Translations under genes and position numbers: made by a program
Assembly: GCF_000247815.1 (NCBI RefSeq)
Contig: NC_021675.1
Span: 68,922,051 to 68,986,050, forward strand
Direction: 5' to 3'
Origin: Ficedula albicollis
Taxonomy: Eukaryota > Chordata > Aves > Passeriformes > Muscicapidae
DNA length: 64,000 nt
Part shown: one piece after another, positions 26,299 through 39,001 of the stretch
Layout of the letters: every line of letters starts with the position of its first letter
Numbering within the stretch: position 1 is the first letter of the stretch
The notes under the pieces: model-generated
The model's input: the letters and a program-made list of their open reading frames with translations, nothing else
The model's database searches: none
What the model was told of the DNA's origin: nothing

Positions 26299-27069
26299 TA
26301 ATTCTCAGCTTTTTTACTCCCTCACAAACATACCTTTAAAACAAAAATGTAATTTAGGGGTTTTCTTATACATCCACTCCTTTGAACTTTTAGGGCCAAG
26401 TCCAGATCCTGTTAATCCTTTTTACCCAATCCATAACATTCCCTTAGCACAGTTTCATGTACTGGGTAGTTTTTCCACATTTCCTGGCTATAACTGTAAT
26501 TAAACCCTTGAACTTAAAAGTGAAAGTGCCCTGATTAAGGAAATACTTCTCCAGCACTAAGAGAACACTTTACATTAAGGATTTTCAAGTGAGTATTTAT
26601 GCAATAATGATTTTAATCCTAATGAGGACTTGATGTTCTGCCCCTCCAGAAGAAAAAGCCCTGGTCTCAGCACTCAACTGATGCAAGCTTTTCTTTTTCC
26701 TGACATTCTAATTATATATGAGAACAAAAACAAGACAGCACTGCTGGCATGTCAGATGGAAATTTTTTTAAGAGGAGAATGGCAAGAAACTGGTTGTAGC
26801 CAAACCGGAAAATCCCACATTATTATTCAGGATTTGTTTGTTTGGCTTTAAAAAAAGGCAGGAAAGGATTAATGCCAGGCATATTACCTTTTTCAGATAT
26901 ATTGGCTGATTGGAAAGCATGTTAATAATATGGTTCAAACATCAAAGATAACCTGGCTTGGGTGCCAGTGTACTCAACCCAAACAAAAGTGTAAAATACA
27001 AATTTTTTTAAAAAACCCCTAATCTACTGGAGGAAATTATTTTTTTCCTAAAACATGATTTTTTTTTTT

Positions 27070-27070
<1 letters not shown>
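26299..27070. other. unique sequence, no gene seen
   Basis: AT-rich sequence with no recognised feature. It ends in a T-run at 27059-27070. Confidence 0.5.

Positions 27071-27139
<69 letters not shown>
27071..27139 (+). repeat. poly-C run, 69 bases
   Basis: It follows a T12 run directly. It is the shortest uninterrupted C-run in the body of the window. Confidence 0.95.
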
Positions 27140-27289
27140 AGCTGCCTTATATTTTAAGGTCTGGTATAAAATACTCATAATCATTTTGCCTTTTGAAATG
27201 TTCACACTCAGTTTTTATTCAAGCATCAGAAGTGGTGCAGCACTCATGTCAGCAAAGGGGAAAACCTTTCTCCTCTGTGTCAACTTTAT

Positions 27290-28323
<1,034 letters not shown>

Positions 28324-29816
28324 ACATTCCTAGTAGAGAGCATTCCCATGAAACATTAGCATTTAAAATCAAATTACAGCCACGATGGGAAAGAACAAGC
28401 AGTCACAGTGTGGTCTGTTGAGAAGGAAAAAGGAGATTTGCTGGTAAAGGATTATAATTCCACTTTAGGAAGGATAGATTGGCAGAAGGAGCTGATTCAT
28501 ACACAGCTTTGCAAAAGTAAAGGTTTGGATTTGGACTTTTAAAAGCATGAATTTCTGCAAATTTCCCCCGTGGAGCAGAAGAAAGTAAAGCTAAAAACTT
28601 GCAAATTTAAAGCATGTAACCAATAGCTCCTAAACAGCAGAAGAGGCTCTGGGGAGCACTGAAGTGTTTGGGCATTTCTTTATTTTCCTTCTAGTCCACA
28701 ACATGCTGCCTTTTACCCTCTAATCCTGCAAAATAAGGCACCAACACACCCACTAGATAAAAATGAGAAGGACTACTTGTAAAATGAAATTTTAATTTCC
28801 AAGAGGCCCAACTAAATATGCTGTGCAAGTCTTGTTTCAGGCCTAAAGTACTACAGTGTTACTGAATTAACTACAGAATCTCAAATTCAAAATCTTTTCC
28901 TCGAAGCTATTAGTGATTTTGCAGCCTGAAATCCAGCTGTGAGAGAAAATCCTTCTCACCCCTGTAAGACCAGAAGAGATCAGGTAGGTGTGTGCTGTAC
29001 ATGTGGAATAACTATCTTTAAAGTAGAGATACAGGATGTTCTGTGCAGGCTCTGTGCTTCATTGCATGATTCAATAACTCCTCACTGAACAAAGACTTTT
29101 CAGATGGTTGTAATAATGTGCATTGCAGGAAAAATAGAAAAGAAAAAACAGTCTGATAGATTTCGAGTCTTTGCGTCACAGGGTGAGCTGAGTAACAAAG
29201 TAGATGTGGATTTAGTTCTGATTTTTTAAAAATAATACTGTTTCATGCAAGGCAAACAGAACATAGTTTCTTTAATTAGCATCTCCTGATGCACACAAAA
29301 TACTTTAGACAAAATTAAGGAGAGAAAAGAACCAACTGTCCCCTCCCCACCTTATCATTATCCCACCTTTAAGAAAGTTAAATAGAACAGCTCGAGGCTG
29401 CTGGAAAATTCCAGGATGAGACACTTCAGCCCAAACTGGTTCTAGTTCTTATTTTAGATGGTCAATAGATGTTGCAAGATCCTTTCAGCAGGGCTGGGCT
29501 GGTGGGGCACAGGGCAGATCCTGGGAATGTTTCTAACCCGGAGCAGGACCTGTGTCCCCAGGGCAGGGCATGGTCCTGTCCTTGGGGCTGGGGACAGAGA
29601 GGCCTGGGGCTCCCAGGGGTGGCAGGTGCCAGAGAGGCTTTGGGGATGTGCCAGGTGAGTCTGGCACCCTGGAATGCTCCAGCATGGCAGGGATGGGCTT
29701 TGGGAGACTCTGCTTGGGCGTCTCTTGCCCTTTCACGGTTTAGGGGATGCCCACCGGGGTGGCTTGGGCAGGGTGGGCTCTGTGCTGTCTGCAGCCAGGG
29801 TCTGTACTCCCTTCAG
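28324..29816. other. unique sequence upstream of the pseudogene
   Basis: AT-rich until about 29470, then abruptly GC-rich. The GC-rich part (29470-29816) stays open in one frame into the pseudogene but has no family resemblance. It may be the remains of an intron or 5' leader. Confidence 0.5.
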
Positions 29817-30790
29817 CCTGTTCACCCAGACCCGCTGGGTGAACCTCCTGCAGGCCTTGGCTGTGGCAACCACGCTCCTGGCTGTGCTGGCCATCCTGCC
29901 TGGGCACACACAGATCCACAGAGCGAGGTGGCCTTGGCCCAGAGGATGCAGCAGCGGGAGGAGTTTCTGTACCAGGAGGTGTCACAGCTGTGGCAGGAGG
30001 TTGAGCAGAGGGCCCTGGACAAAGCTTTCCTCCACTCTGTGTTTTACTGCTTTTTTTGGGCTGCTGTGGCAGCTGTGCTCCTTGAATTGTGCATGCAAAA
30101 GCAGCTTGGCTCCAGCAGCTGCCCTGAGCGGGACAGCTACAGCAGCAAAGAGGACAAGGAGGAGGATGATAGTGAGGAGGATGAAGATCTCAAGGGAGCA
30201 CAAACTGCTTCCAGGTCTTTGGTTTGGCCCACACTATTTCCAGTGCAGGAACTGCCTGACCTGAGCAGGAATCTGAAGCAGCTGCTGGGTGACTTCTTGA
30301 TTGAGAGTTTTCACAGAGCATTCTCACACCAAAGATTTCCCCACACACTGGGATGAATGGCACCTGTGAATCCTGGCGGATCCACAAGAACTGAATCTTG
30401 CTTCTGTGGCCACCCCTGGTCACTCTTCCATCCTGGAGCAGGAGCTGGGGCAGCATCCAGAGAGGTGCTGTGCCATCCCTGTGCTGCTGGAGGGCTCCGT
30501 GGAGCATCTGCTGGGATGAGTTTTACCTCCTGTTTTCTCCACTCCTGGGACAATGAGCTGCCTCAGGATCAGAGCTCACTGTTTGTAAAAACCCTCTGCA
30601 CAGGCTCTTACACCTGGAGCAAATCTCCAGCTGGTGAAAACTTGTTTTCAGCCTGGCTGTGCTGGCCTCAGTGGTGTCTGAGGCTGCTGCAAGTTCCTGG
30701 AGAGCAGAGCTGCTCTGAGATGGTTTTGGCAGTGCAGGAAGGCAGCACAGGCTGCCTGATCCTCGGGTGGGCAGCAGCCAGCTTTCCCAG
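29817..30790 (+). pseudogene. ITPRIPL1: ITPRIPL1-like pseudogene
   Basis: Fragments of an inositol 1,4,5-trisphosphate receptor-interacting protein-like protein occur in the right order. A hydrophobic N-terminal segment (ALAVATTLLAVLAILP, about 29860-29907) is in one frame. After a frameshift comes the coiled coil QRMQQREEFLYQEVSQLWQE (about 29940-30000), then a membrane segment (FFWAAVAAVLLEL), a Ser/Glu/Asp-rich acidic stretch (30130-30200) and a WPTLFPVQELPD motif. At about 30350 the frame shifts again at the conserved 'G-M-N-G-T-E' region and meets TGA near 30392. A further block has the family signature TLCTGSY (30591-30611), and then a VQEG motif near 30730. Intact family members are roughly 500-600 residues. 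Here much of the nucleotidyltransferase-like (Mab-21) domain and the whole C-terminus are missing. Family members are single-pass membrane proteins. Bird genomes carry many copies, so this is probably a decayed duplicate. The assignment is from remembered family motifs. Confidence 0.75.
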
Positions 30791-30890
30791 TGTGCTGGTT
30801 TAACTGGGGAGAGTTAGACTGGGAAGGGCTTAGGCTCATGTGGGGTTATATTTTCACTTGGTGCTTAAAACTTGAGAATAAAGAGAGATG
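30791..30890 (+). mobile_element. possible LTR start followed by a poly-A signal
   Basis: TGTGCTGGTTTAACTGGGGA at 30791 resembles the 5' end of the same avian LTR type as at 7112-7829, followed by AATAAA at 30877-30882. Only about 35 bp match, so this may be chance, or the AATAAA may be the old polyadenylation signal of the pseudogene. Confidence 0.3.
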
Positions 30891-31787
30891 TCATTGCTGA
30901 TCTGTGCTGATACAGTGCCAAGGTCCTTTCTGCTCAGTTGGTGCCACCTCCAGGCTCATCCACACCAGAGTCCCTGGAGTGATGGGAGCTGCCAGCACAC
31001 TGGGGCTGAGCAGGGCTGAGGGAACCAGGGGAGCTGAGGGATGATGGAAAAGATGAGGGAACTTGGGGGATGCACTGCATACAGCACTAGGGGTGAGAAT
31101 AGGAGAAAACCACCAAGCATGTGTGAAGCATGAAGCTGTTACAAAACAACAGCTCAGGCACTCTGGAATGAAAGTAGAAAATACACATTAAGTCAATCAG
31201 AAACAAATTTGGTCACCAAGACTGAAAAACGAGTTGCTGGGGCAGTGTCTGGGATGGTGATGCTCCCTGCTCTGCTGTGGTGGTTTTGCACAGTGCCAAG
31301 GCTCAGTCAGAAATGGCACAAAGTGTTCACATGAATCACAGCCTCCTCCACGCCTGTGTGAGCCACGCTGATCAACACCACCTGAATATTTGGCGCAGGG
31401 GTTGTGTTTTCTGGGGACAAGTGATCAGGTTTCAGAGCACTCAGTGGAAATGAATTTTTAAGGGTGTTGCTTTGGTCCCTGGCAATGTGAAATGATGCAG
31501 GTTGCTTTTTTTTTTTCTCTCTCTCGCTTTTAACACAACAACAATTTTTGCCTTTGGGGACCTGCTTTAATTAACAGCATTCTCTGGTTGCACATCAAAG
31601 AGCTGGGGAATGAAAATGAGTTAAAACCTGGGCTTTTGGACCCTAGGAGCTTCTCCATCCTACTAAAAGTACAGGAAATGAAAGCTGTTTTTCTTCTTTC
31701 CACCAATAAAATATTTAGATGGATTCAGCTAAATCTGTTTTCTTGTTTTGAAAAGAGCATTAACAAGTGTTGGGAAAGCACCTTGAG
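30891..31787. other. unique sequence, no gene seen
   Basis: Nothing recognised downstream of the pseudogene. Confidence 0.5.
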
Positions 31788-31918
31788 TGCTGTGTGCAGT
31801 CACTCAGAGTCTTATGTCCATTTCTGGGCCCACCACTAGAAGAAAGGCACTGAGGAGCTGGAGATCCTATAAAGAGGAGCTGGGGTTGTTTAGCTTGGGG
31901 AAAGTCTCAGGGGACACT
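31788..31918 (+). mobile_element. CR1 LINE internal fragment
   Basis: GTCCATTTCTGGGCCCACCAC, GAGGAGCTGGAG and GCTGGGGTTGTTTAGCTTGG match the CR1 region at the end of ORF2 and start of the 3' UTR. Both ends are missing. Confidence 0.83.
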
Positions 31919-32220
31919 ATTCTATTGAAAATGCTCTAGAAAATGGGCAAGTACAAAGGACTTTCTCCTGTCTTTCTCCTGTCATTTTTCAAAAATTCAC
32001 AATTCCAGAAGCTTCAGGAATAGCTGCATTTCTGTGGCTGCTGAGAGCAAGAGTAGGAGGTAGAAGGACTCAGTTTAGTGTTTCTTTGTAGTACACAAGG
32101 GAAACTCTGGGTGCCACAACTCTCTCTGGAAATATAATGCTAATTGTAATAATTTCATTTTCACTTTTGTAAGCCCAAGGTTTTTATTACTTGAAACGAG
32201 ATGATTTATGGGTTGACAGA
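31919..32220. other. unique sequence, no gene seen
   Basis: It contains a 15-bp duplication (TCTTTCTCCTG twice near 31960-31985). Nothing else recognised. Confidence 0.5.
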
Positions 32221-32358
32221 CCATCCCTGGAAGTGTCCAAGGCCAGGCTGGACAGGGCTTGGAGCAGCCTGGGATGATGGAAGGTGTCCCTGCCCACGGC
32301 AGGGGGTAGGAATTGAATGGTCTTTAATGGTCTCCCAACCCAAACTATTCCATGATCC
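32221..32358 (+). mobile_element. CR1 LINE 3' fragment
   Basis: CCATCCCTGGAAGTGTCCAAG, GGCCAGGCTGGACAGGGCTTG, GGTGTCCCTGCCCACGGCAGG and the terminal AACTATTCCATGATCC make a clear CR1 3' end. Confidence 0.9.
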
Positions 32359-33676
32359 CATTTTTTCATCAGGACTGAATGATTTCCTCACCCTTCCTTG
32401 TCCTTTTCCCAGCTTTAGACCCTGTGGGTGCCCAACCAGAAAGGTCTCTTGAGGAATCCAGCAAGCTGGGAAGTCTCAAGTTCCCACTCCCCTCCCTCTA
32501 ACTATAGGCAGGTCCTGCCCAACAATTTCCTTCCATGGATTTCCTAGAGCAGGGATTGTAATTTTCACAAACTTGACCAAGGATATTTGACCAAACTTAA
32601 GAAATAGATTTCTTTTCAATGTTATCCTTAAAGCCCCCTACAATATATAGAATCTCTTCAATCTTTTTTTCTTGCTATTCTCTGTTAGACAACTGTTTCT
32701 AACATTCTGACCCTTCAAAAGCTGAGCTTAGATAATAATAAGAACTTTTCATTCTTTCTTGGGCAGAAGGAGTTTTACTTAAGAGCAAGAGCATAAGGAA
32801 AATTCCTTCTGGCTCCAAATTCCATGAATATCTCTATTTTCCATGCTCTTTTTTTTTTTATAACTCACAAACATTTTTACAAGCCCATCAGAGGAAATGG
32901 GTCACTGCAGTTTTTAAGTAGCTTAAAGCCCACAGCAAACATGTCACTGATACTGAGGTGCTGAGAAAAGCCATCAAAGTAATATTTCCAGGATATTTTA
33001 AGTGGTCACACTTCTAATTTGCATCCTGCAGGCATAAATTCTGTGAAACTAAGAGGAATATCATGCTGCTTTTATTTTTTTTTCTATACTGTGCAAGCAA
33101 TTGAAGTTCCTTTAGCTAAAACTGAGAAATAAAAGCCTTATTTTACCAGGGGCTTTTTCATGTTATTTCAAGAAGCCAGAAGCTCTTTGCATCATCTGAC
33201 TTGTCCAGAAATCACAGAAATATTTAGACTTGTACCATTCACAGCCTGAAAGGCCAGGACATGATCTCCTTGGGGACAACCAATGCATGAAAACCTTCTG
33301 CAAATCAAGTACTTGCTCACAGAAATTTAGTCTTGAGAGAATAATTCATGCAGTTTTCTTGCATTATAATGCAAAATCCAATGGCTCTATTACTAAAAAT
33401 GCTCACTGATATAAAATTGCTGCATCTCAAGGCAAACACATTCTTTCCTCCAAAGAATGAGCAATTGCAGTCTTTTAAAATTAATCTAATCTTAATCTAA
33501 TTTTTAAAAATTACCGCTTTTTTTTGTTAGGATATGGCTGCAGTGAAAAGTAGTCACCGTCAGCCAGAGGGATGAGGTGTAACAACCTCTTCTATTTTTG
33601 CAATCTGTCTTTTCAAAAATTGCGAGGCGATCCTGTGAAATTCTGAGAACTCGACAGCCTGGACTTTTTATTACTT
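32359..33676. other. unique sequence, no gene seen
   Basis: About 1.3 kb with nothing recognised. Confidence 0.5.
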
Positions 33677-34118
33677 TGTGATCTCTGGCCTAAAACATTG
33701 ATTTGCCAAAACTTATCTAGATGGGATATTGGGAAGGAACTGTTCCCTGAGGGTGGGGAGGCCTTGGCACAGGTGCCCAGAGAAGCTGTGGCTGCTCCAT
33801 CTCTGGAAATGTTCAAGGCCAGGTTGGGCAGGGCTTGGATGCTCCATCTCTGGAATTGTGATCTCTGGCCTAAAACATTGATTTGCCAAAACTTATCTAG
33901 ATGGGATATTGGGAAGGAACTGTTCCCTGAGGGTGGGGAGGCCTTGGCACAGGTGCCCAGAGAAGCTGTGGCTGCTCCATCTCTGGAAATGTTCAAGGCC
34001 AGGTTGGGCAGGGCTTGGAGCACCCTGGGACAGTGGGAGGTGTCCCTGCCCATGGCAGGGGTTGGAACTGGATGATCTTTGATGTCTCTTCCATCTCAAA
34101 CCATCCTAGCATTCTAGA
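33677..34118 (+). mobile_element. CR1 LINE 3' fragment with a 180-bp tandem duplication
   Basis: CR1 sequence begins near 33718 (ATGGGATATTGGGAAGGAAC) and ends near 34118 after GATCTTTGATGTCTCTTCC. The stretch 33677-33856 repeats at 33857-34018 with period 180. I see no substitutions between the copies. The first copy carries an additional 17 bp (TGCTCCATCTCTGGAAT) before the second begins; the same bases occur 60 bp upstream within the element. Confidence 0.92.
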
Positions 34119-36802
34119 AATCAGTCTGACAAGCAGAAGATGTTCTTCTTCATTGTTCAAAAGATTGAGCCCATTTTTAACACTAATTGCTTTGTGTAAT
34201 TTGTGCTGCCAGGTGGATCCCAAACATCCAGCTGGTCAGTCTTGTGTTCTGTCCCCTGAGGAGAGTCCCTGGGAACTGGACAGGACATCCCACAGCCAAT
34301 CTGCCCATCAGGGGAGCTCCTGCTTGAATTGCACTGATTGAGGTTTCCAACCAGCACAAAAGATTCTCATTCCAAGCTGAAAATCTCCTTTGTTTTCAGC
34401 TCAGTTTCCTCTCAAACCTCTCTGTAAATGACAGCTTGATTCTTTTACCATCACCAGTTGTCACAGCTCCCATGGAAACAGCTTGGAAAGACAGTGACAT
34501 CCAAACCACCCTATCCCAGCTCCACCTCCAAAGTGTTTGAGGAGTTTTTTCCAAACTTGTTGATGCACTTTCAGTATTCAGCATGAAACTTCACTTTTTA
34601 TTCCCCCCCGAATTTTTTCCCAACAACTAAACCAAGGATATTTCCATATCTCTACATTGTTTCAAAGAAAAAAATTGGCTTCTTCCACAAATCCATACAT
34701 TTGTGAGCATAAGATAAACCTGAATTTAATTCTAAAATTTTTACAGATTGATTTCCCAGTTTGCCCCCATATTTTACTTTCACTTGATAGTGATCTGCCC
34801 TTCACCAAAAGCAGATAACACCACTGGCCTGTCTCAAGAACCAGCCAATTGTTGATCTTTGGAGCTTGGCCATCTCAGTGACACTTTAAAACTTGCTAAA
34901 CACTGTTCTGCACAAAGCCAGAGCAGATTAGAAGGGCAGGAATTGCAATCTTAGTTAGTTTCATCAGGTAAAAAAAATTCTTCAGTCTGTTTTCTTTGTT
35001 TGGGATTTTAAAAAAATTTTATTATTTTTTTTTTGAAATCCAATATTACACTACCTTGGTGTTTAGGCAGTTTAATCTGCTCATAATTTAAAATTCAGTG
35101 TAAATACATACAATTTCTTGAAAATAGCAAGGAATTAAACTCTTTCTGCCCTGCCTCTCTGAAGTCCCACAGTGACAGTTTGTCTAAGAAAATAGAATAG
35201 TTACACACCTGGAAACATTTATTCTCCTTCCAGGTAGTATAGAAGCTGAATCCCACATTTTTCTCCCTCTCCCTGTATTTCAGTCCTTTATTATTTTGGG
35301 CTTCAATTCATAAGAAATTGGTGAATAAACCAGAGCTGTTGCACTCTTTGTGGCTCTAGTGTCATGTGTATATGTATTAGGACAGTATATTGCCATTTAC
35401 AGAGAGTTTTAGATAAATAAATCTCTTTCTATGCCACAATCAAATGATCACCAGTGATCCATACCAGTCCAATATCTCAAAGGGGAAGGGAAAACTACCA
35501 CAGAACACAGGTCTTTCTCCATTAGAAGTAGTCAGGATATCCTATTTTCCTTAACATTTGGTTTGAGCTTGGTGTAATTTTAAAGAACACCCGAAATCCT
35601 GACCTCTGTGGTGCAAATCAATTGTAATACCTGATAACACTGTTTGTATGTTGATATTTTTACAACATCCTCACTTGTAATCCATAGAGGAGCAAGTTTG
35701 TCATCAACTAATCCTTTGTATAAACTCAATACCTTGCATGAGTGAAAGAGGATGTGAGTCAAAGCAGGCAGTGATTCTGGGAGTGCTGCTCATTACAATT
35801 ATTGTGTCTTGCAGAAATGTGTGATGTTCCACTTCAGAACTTGAGCAACTTCTGGTTATTTATCAAATGAGATTCTGGGGGGGGAAGGGAAAGAAAAAGA
35901 ATGGCAGATTTTCTAGCTCAGAGCTTAAGTGCTCGCTGAAAATCCCACTGCTTTCTAAAGGTTGAAAAGGATCTTCAAGGACTCACATCCTGAGAAGAAT
36001 AAGAAATTCTTTGAGAAGAATTCAATTTTCTGAAAATATACCTAAAATCCAAGCAGAATCTGTGGAATCTAAGATTTTCTGCAGGGAGACTTTTCCAATT
36101 AATATGTTAATGTTAGTCCAGCTCCAGTTAGCAGGTCATGTTCTCATGTCAAACAATATTTATTTTAGAAATGGGCTGCTCCTCCTCTATGTGTGACTCA
36201 TTTTTCATTGATTCAACCATTTCCACTTCAAAACCCAGAATCCTGCATGCTCTGTCCTTAATTCTTATATGGGTGAGTGGTTTAGTTTTGTCTTTCATTA
36301 TGTATTTATATTTTAAAAAGCCTTTTTTAAAAGACCTTCAGCCTTGTCCAGTTACAGTGTGTGTTGGAACCAACCTACATCTGTAATTTCCCTTAAGAGC
36401 AGATGTCTTCAGCTGCAACCAAGTACCTAAGAAGCCAGGAGAGGAAAAAAAAATATTTTGGACTAAATAATTATGAAATAGGATTATTTTAACTCATGTC
36501 CTTTCTCTCTATTACACTTACCTGCTGTATACTGTGCTCTCATTTTTTCTAACTACAAAATCTCATTCTCACAATATAATTTTCAGCAAGGTGCCTCTCC
36601 CTTGCAGAGCAGCACAACCTCACTGGATACCACCATGCTTCCTGTGATTTTGGAGCATTTTGAAGCTATGAAAAGATAAAAGCAGATGAGGAATGGCACA
36701 TATGTAGCTTTAAGGATGACAAGGGAAGAGAGGTGAATTCCCCATATGAAAAGTGGGTGTGGAAGGTAAATTTCAGCCTAAAGCCAATGGGTGAAATTTG
36801 GG
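34119..36802. other. unique sequence, no gene seen
   Basis: Start of a long repeat-poor, AT-rich interval. No exon is convincing. Confidence 0.5.
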
Positions 36803-37131
36803 AAATCCTGAATCAGAGATCAAGCAGGAAGATAAATCTGCTCCCATCTTCCTTCCTCTCCAATGGTAGGAATCACCATCTGCATAATCTTTATTTATCA
36901 CGTGTTCACTGCTCTGCAAATGTTTGCAGCAGCAGCCAGTAATCTTTATTTATCACGTGTTCACTGCTCTGAAAATGTTTGCAGCAACAGCCAAAAATCC
37001 TGAATCAGAGATCAAGCAGGAAGATAAATCTGCTCCCATCTTCCTTCCTCTCCAATGGTAGGAATCACCATCTGCATAATCTTTATTTATCACGTGTTCA
37101 CTGCTCTGCAAATGTTTGCAGCAGCAGCCAG
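36803..37131. repeat. nested tandem duplication (192-bp and 55-bp periods)
   Basis: A block starting AAATCCTGAATCAGAGATC is present at 36803 and 36995. Its tail (TAATCTTTATTTATCACGTG onward) occurs three times, at 36885, 36940 and 37077. Tail copies 1 and 3 are identical, while copy 2 differs twice (CTGAAAATG and GCAACAGCC). This is the fourth A-B-A array. Confidence 0.95.
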
Positions 37132-38913
37132 GCTTTGTTTTGCTGTTCTTCTGCAGAATTCACACACAAATGTGTCACTTTCTGTGTTGTTTGTGGCACC
37201 TGGGGTCACTGGAATGACAGAAATAATCAGTTTGTTATATATTTGTAGAATCCTGTGGAAAGCAGAGAGATTTTTTTTGGCCTGATGTCTCCTAAGTCGT
37301 GCTGAAATCAGGTTTTGGGATAGGAGCAGAGTTGTCCTAAGCTGCTGGAGGGACTTGCTGAGAACTTATCCCAAATTTCCAGGGGTGGCACGAAAGAAAA
37401 CAGCCTCAACTTTCACTTTTATTGCATCAGTGCTGTGCTTCAGCAAGGGCACTGTGTGACCTTTCCTTTTGGCAGCACTGCAAAGGGTCCCCAGAGAGCT
37501 GCATCCAAAAAGATCCAGCATTTTATTCCATGTGCACAGAAGTGTTCTTGTCTGGGGGCTGGTGCAATTAATTAAGCTAAAGGAAATTTGGTTTGGCTGT
37601 TTGGTTCATTGGTTTTCACAGCTGAAGTGAAGGATAAAATCAGCTTCTTTATGATTTGTTAGGGTTTAAAAAAAACATCCTTCTTTTTCTTTTTATTAAA
37701 TTCAACTTCCACACTAGCTGAATTAAGCAGTGGGTTGTTTCCATGTGCTCCTTTATTCCCACTCTTTCATGCTTGTATACCACAGAAAGCTTCTTTACAG
37801 ATGGAAAAAAAAATGAGATAAATATCACAGTCATTTTCCAATAACAATTCCCTTTTCCCCATGTGACTGCTTTTCTTCAGAAGGCATCTGCTCACCAAAA
37901 ATAAACATGAGGATATTAAATATATTTTTTTCCTGTAAGTCGTATGAGACCTGATCATCTACTAAAATTGAAACTTGTCTGGGAGATATTCAAGCAAAAT
38001 TGAAAGGCTTACCAGAAGTGCAGTAAACAAGCAGAGAGAAGGCATTTCTTTTTCTGAATTCAGAAATTCTTTGGCAAGAACTACCTGCCTTAGTTCTTAT
38101 ATTCACAGAAAATGCACTGGTTTCTCTCCCAGGGTCTCTCTTTCTCTCCTGGCCTTCAAATTTATTTGGTTTTATTGAAGTGATAGAGCCTGAGGAAGCA
38201 GAGCTGCTGAAGGTACCACAATGTGATTAAGTGGCAACCGCAGAATATTAAATATTGGTTGTCTGAAAAACACTTTTTCTATAGATTTGGAAAAACATCC
38301 ACTTTTTATATCTATTTCTATATCCATTGTATATATAATGAAGAAAAGATGTTTTACCCTCAACCATGGTGCACATTTGAGATCTGGATTGTCCTCTTCA
38401 TCCTTTATTATATATAAATAACTTGTCAGACATCATGGCACAGATTAATCTCAATTTTAGGCAAATATGTTTCAATATACAGCCAAATACAGGCATTTTG
38501 GGGTTTAGGTGGTCTGGGAATGCCTTGGAAAAGCCTTTCCCTTCCATCTTTTAAGGTGATTGCAGCTCTGTAATTGTAGATTCCACCAATTTGTGAACCA
38601 AGTTTATGAGAAAAAAATGTTAAAATGTAGAAAGAATTTTTTTGTAATAAATAATAATACCTAAAAATAAATAATAAAAAATGTTGTGCCATAAGGCAAA
38701 TAGCTTCATGCTTCACATTTAAATTTCATATCTGCAAAAAAGCATTGCTGAAATTATGGTATTTAGTCATTCAAATCAATTGTGTTACTCCTGCACCTTC
38801 CAAAGGTATGAAAAATTGGTGTGTTATCAAATGAAATCTGCATTTCTGCATCTTTGCTAACGTTGCAAGAGATGCAAATGTTGTTAAAGTGTTAACTCTT
38901 TCTTTGCTTTTAG
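37132..38913. other. unique sequence, no gene seen
   Basis: AT-rich interval without recognised repeats or genes. Confidence 0.5.
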
Positions 38914-39001
38914 GTATTTGGGGTCTGCAGCTGATGGAATTGGACACTTTGCTGTCCCCAAGCCATCTCCTGGAGCCAATGCTAAAATGTTTGATTTGTA
39001 T
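38914..39001 (+). other. candidate 88-bp coding exon, gene unknown
   Basis: A pyrimidine-rich tract ending in CTTTGCTTTTAG lies directly before the interval and GTAAGA directly after. One frame is open throughout (29 whole codons after the first base) and reads LGSAADGIGHFAVPKPSP, followed by GANAKMFDLY. The composition looks protein-like but I do not recognise a family. Stop-free stretches this short between AG and GT arise often by chance, so this is only a candidate. Confidence 0.22.
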
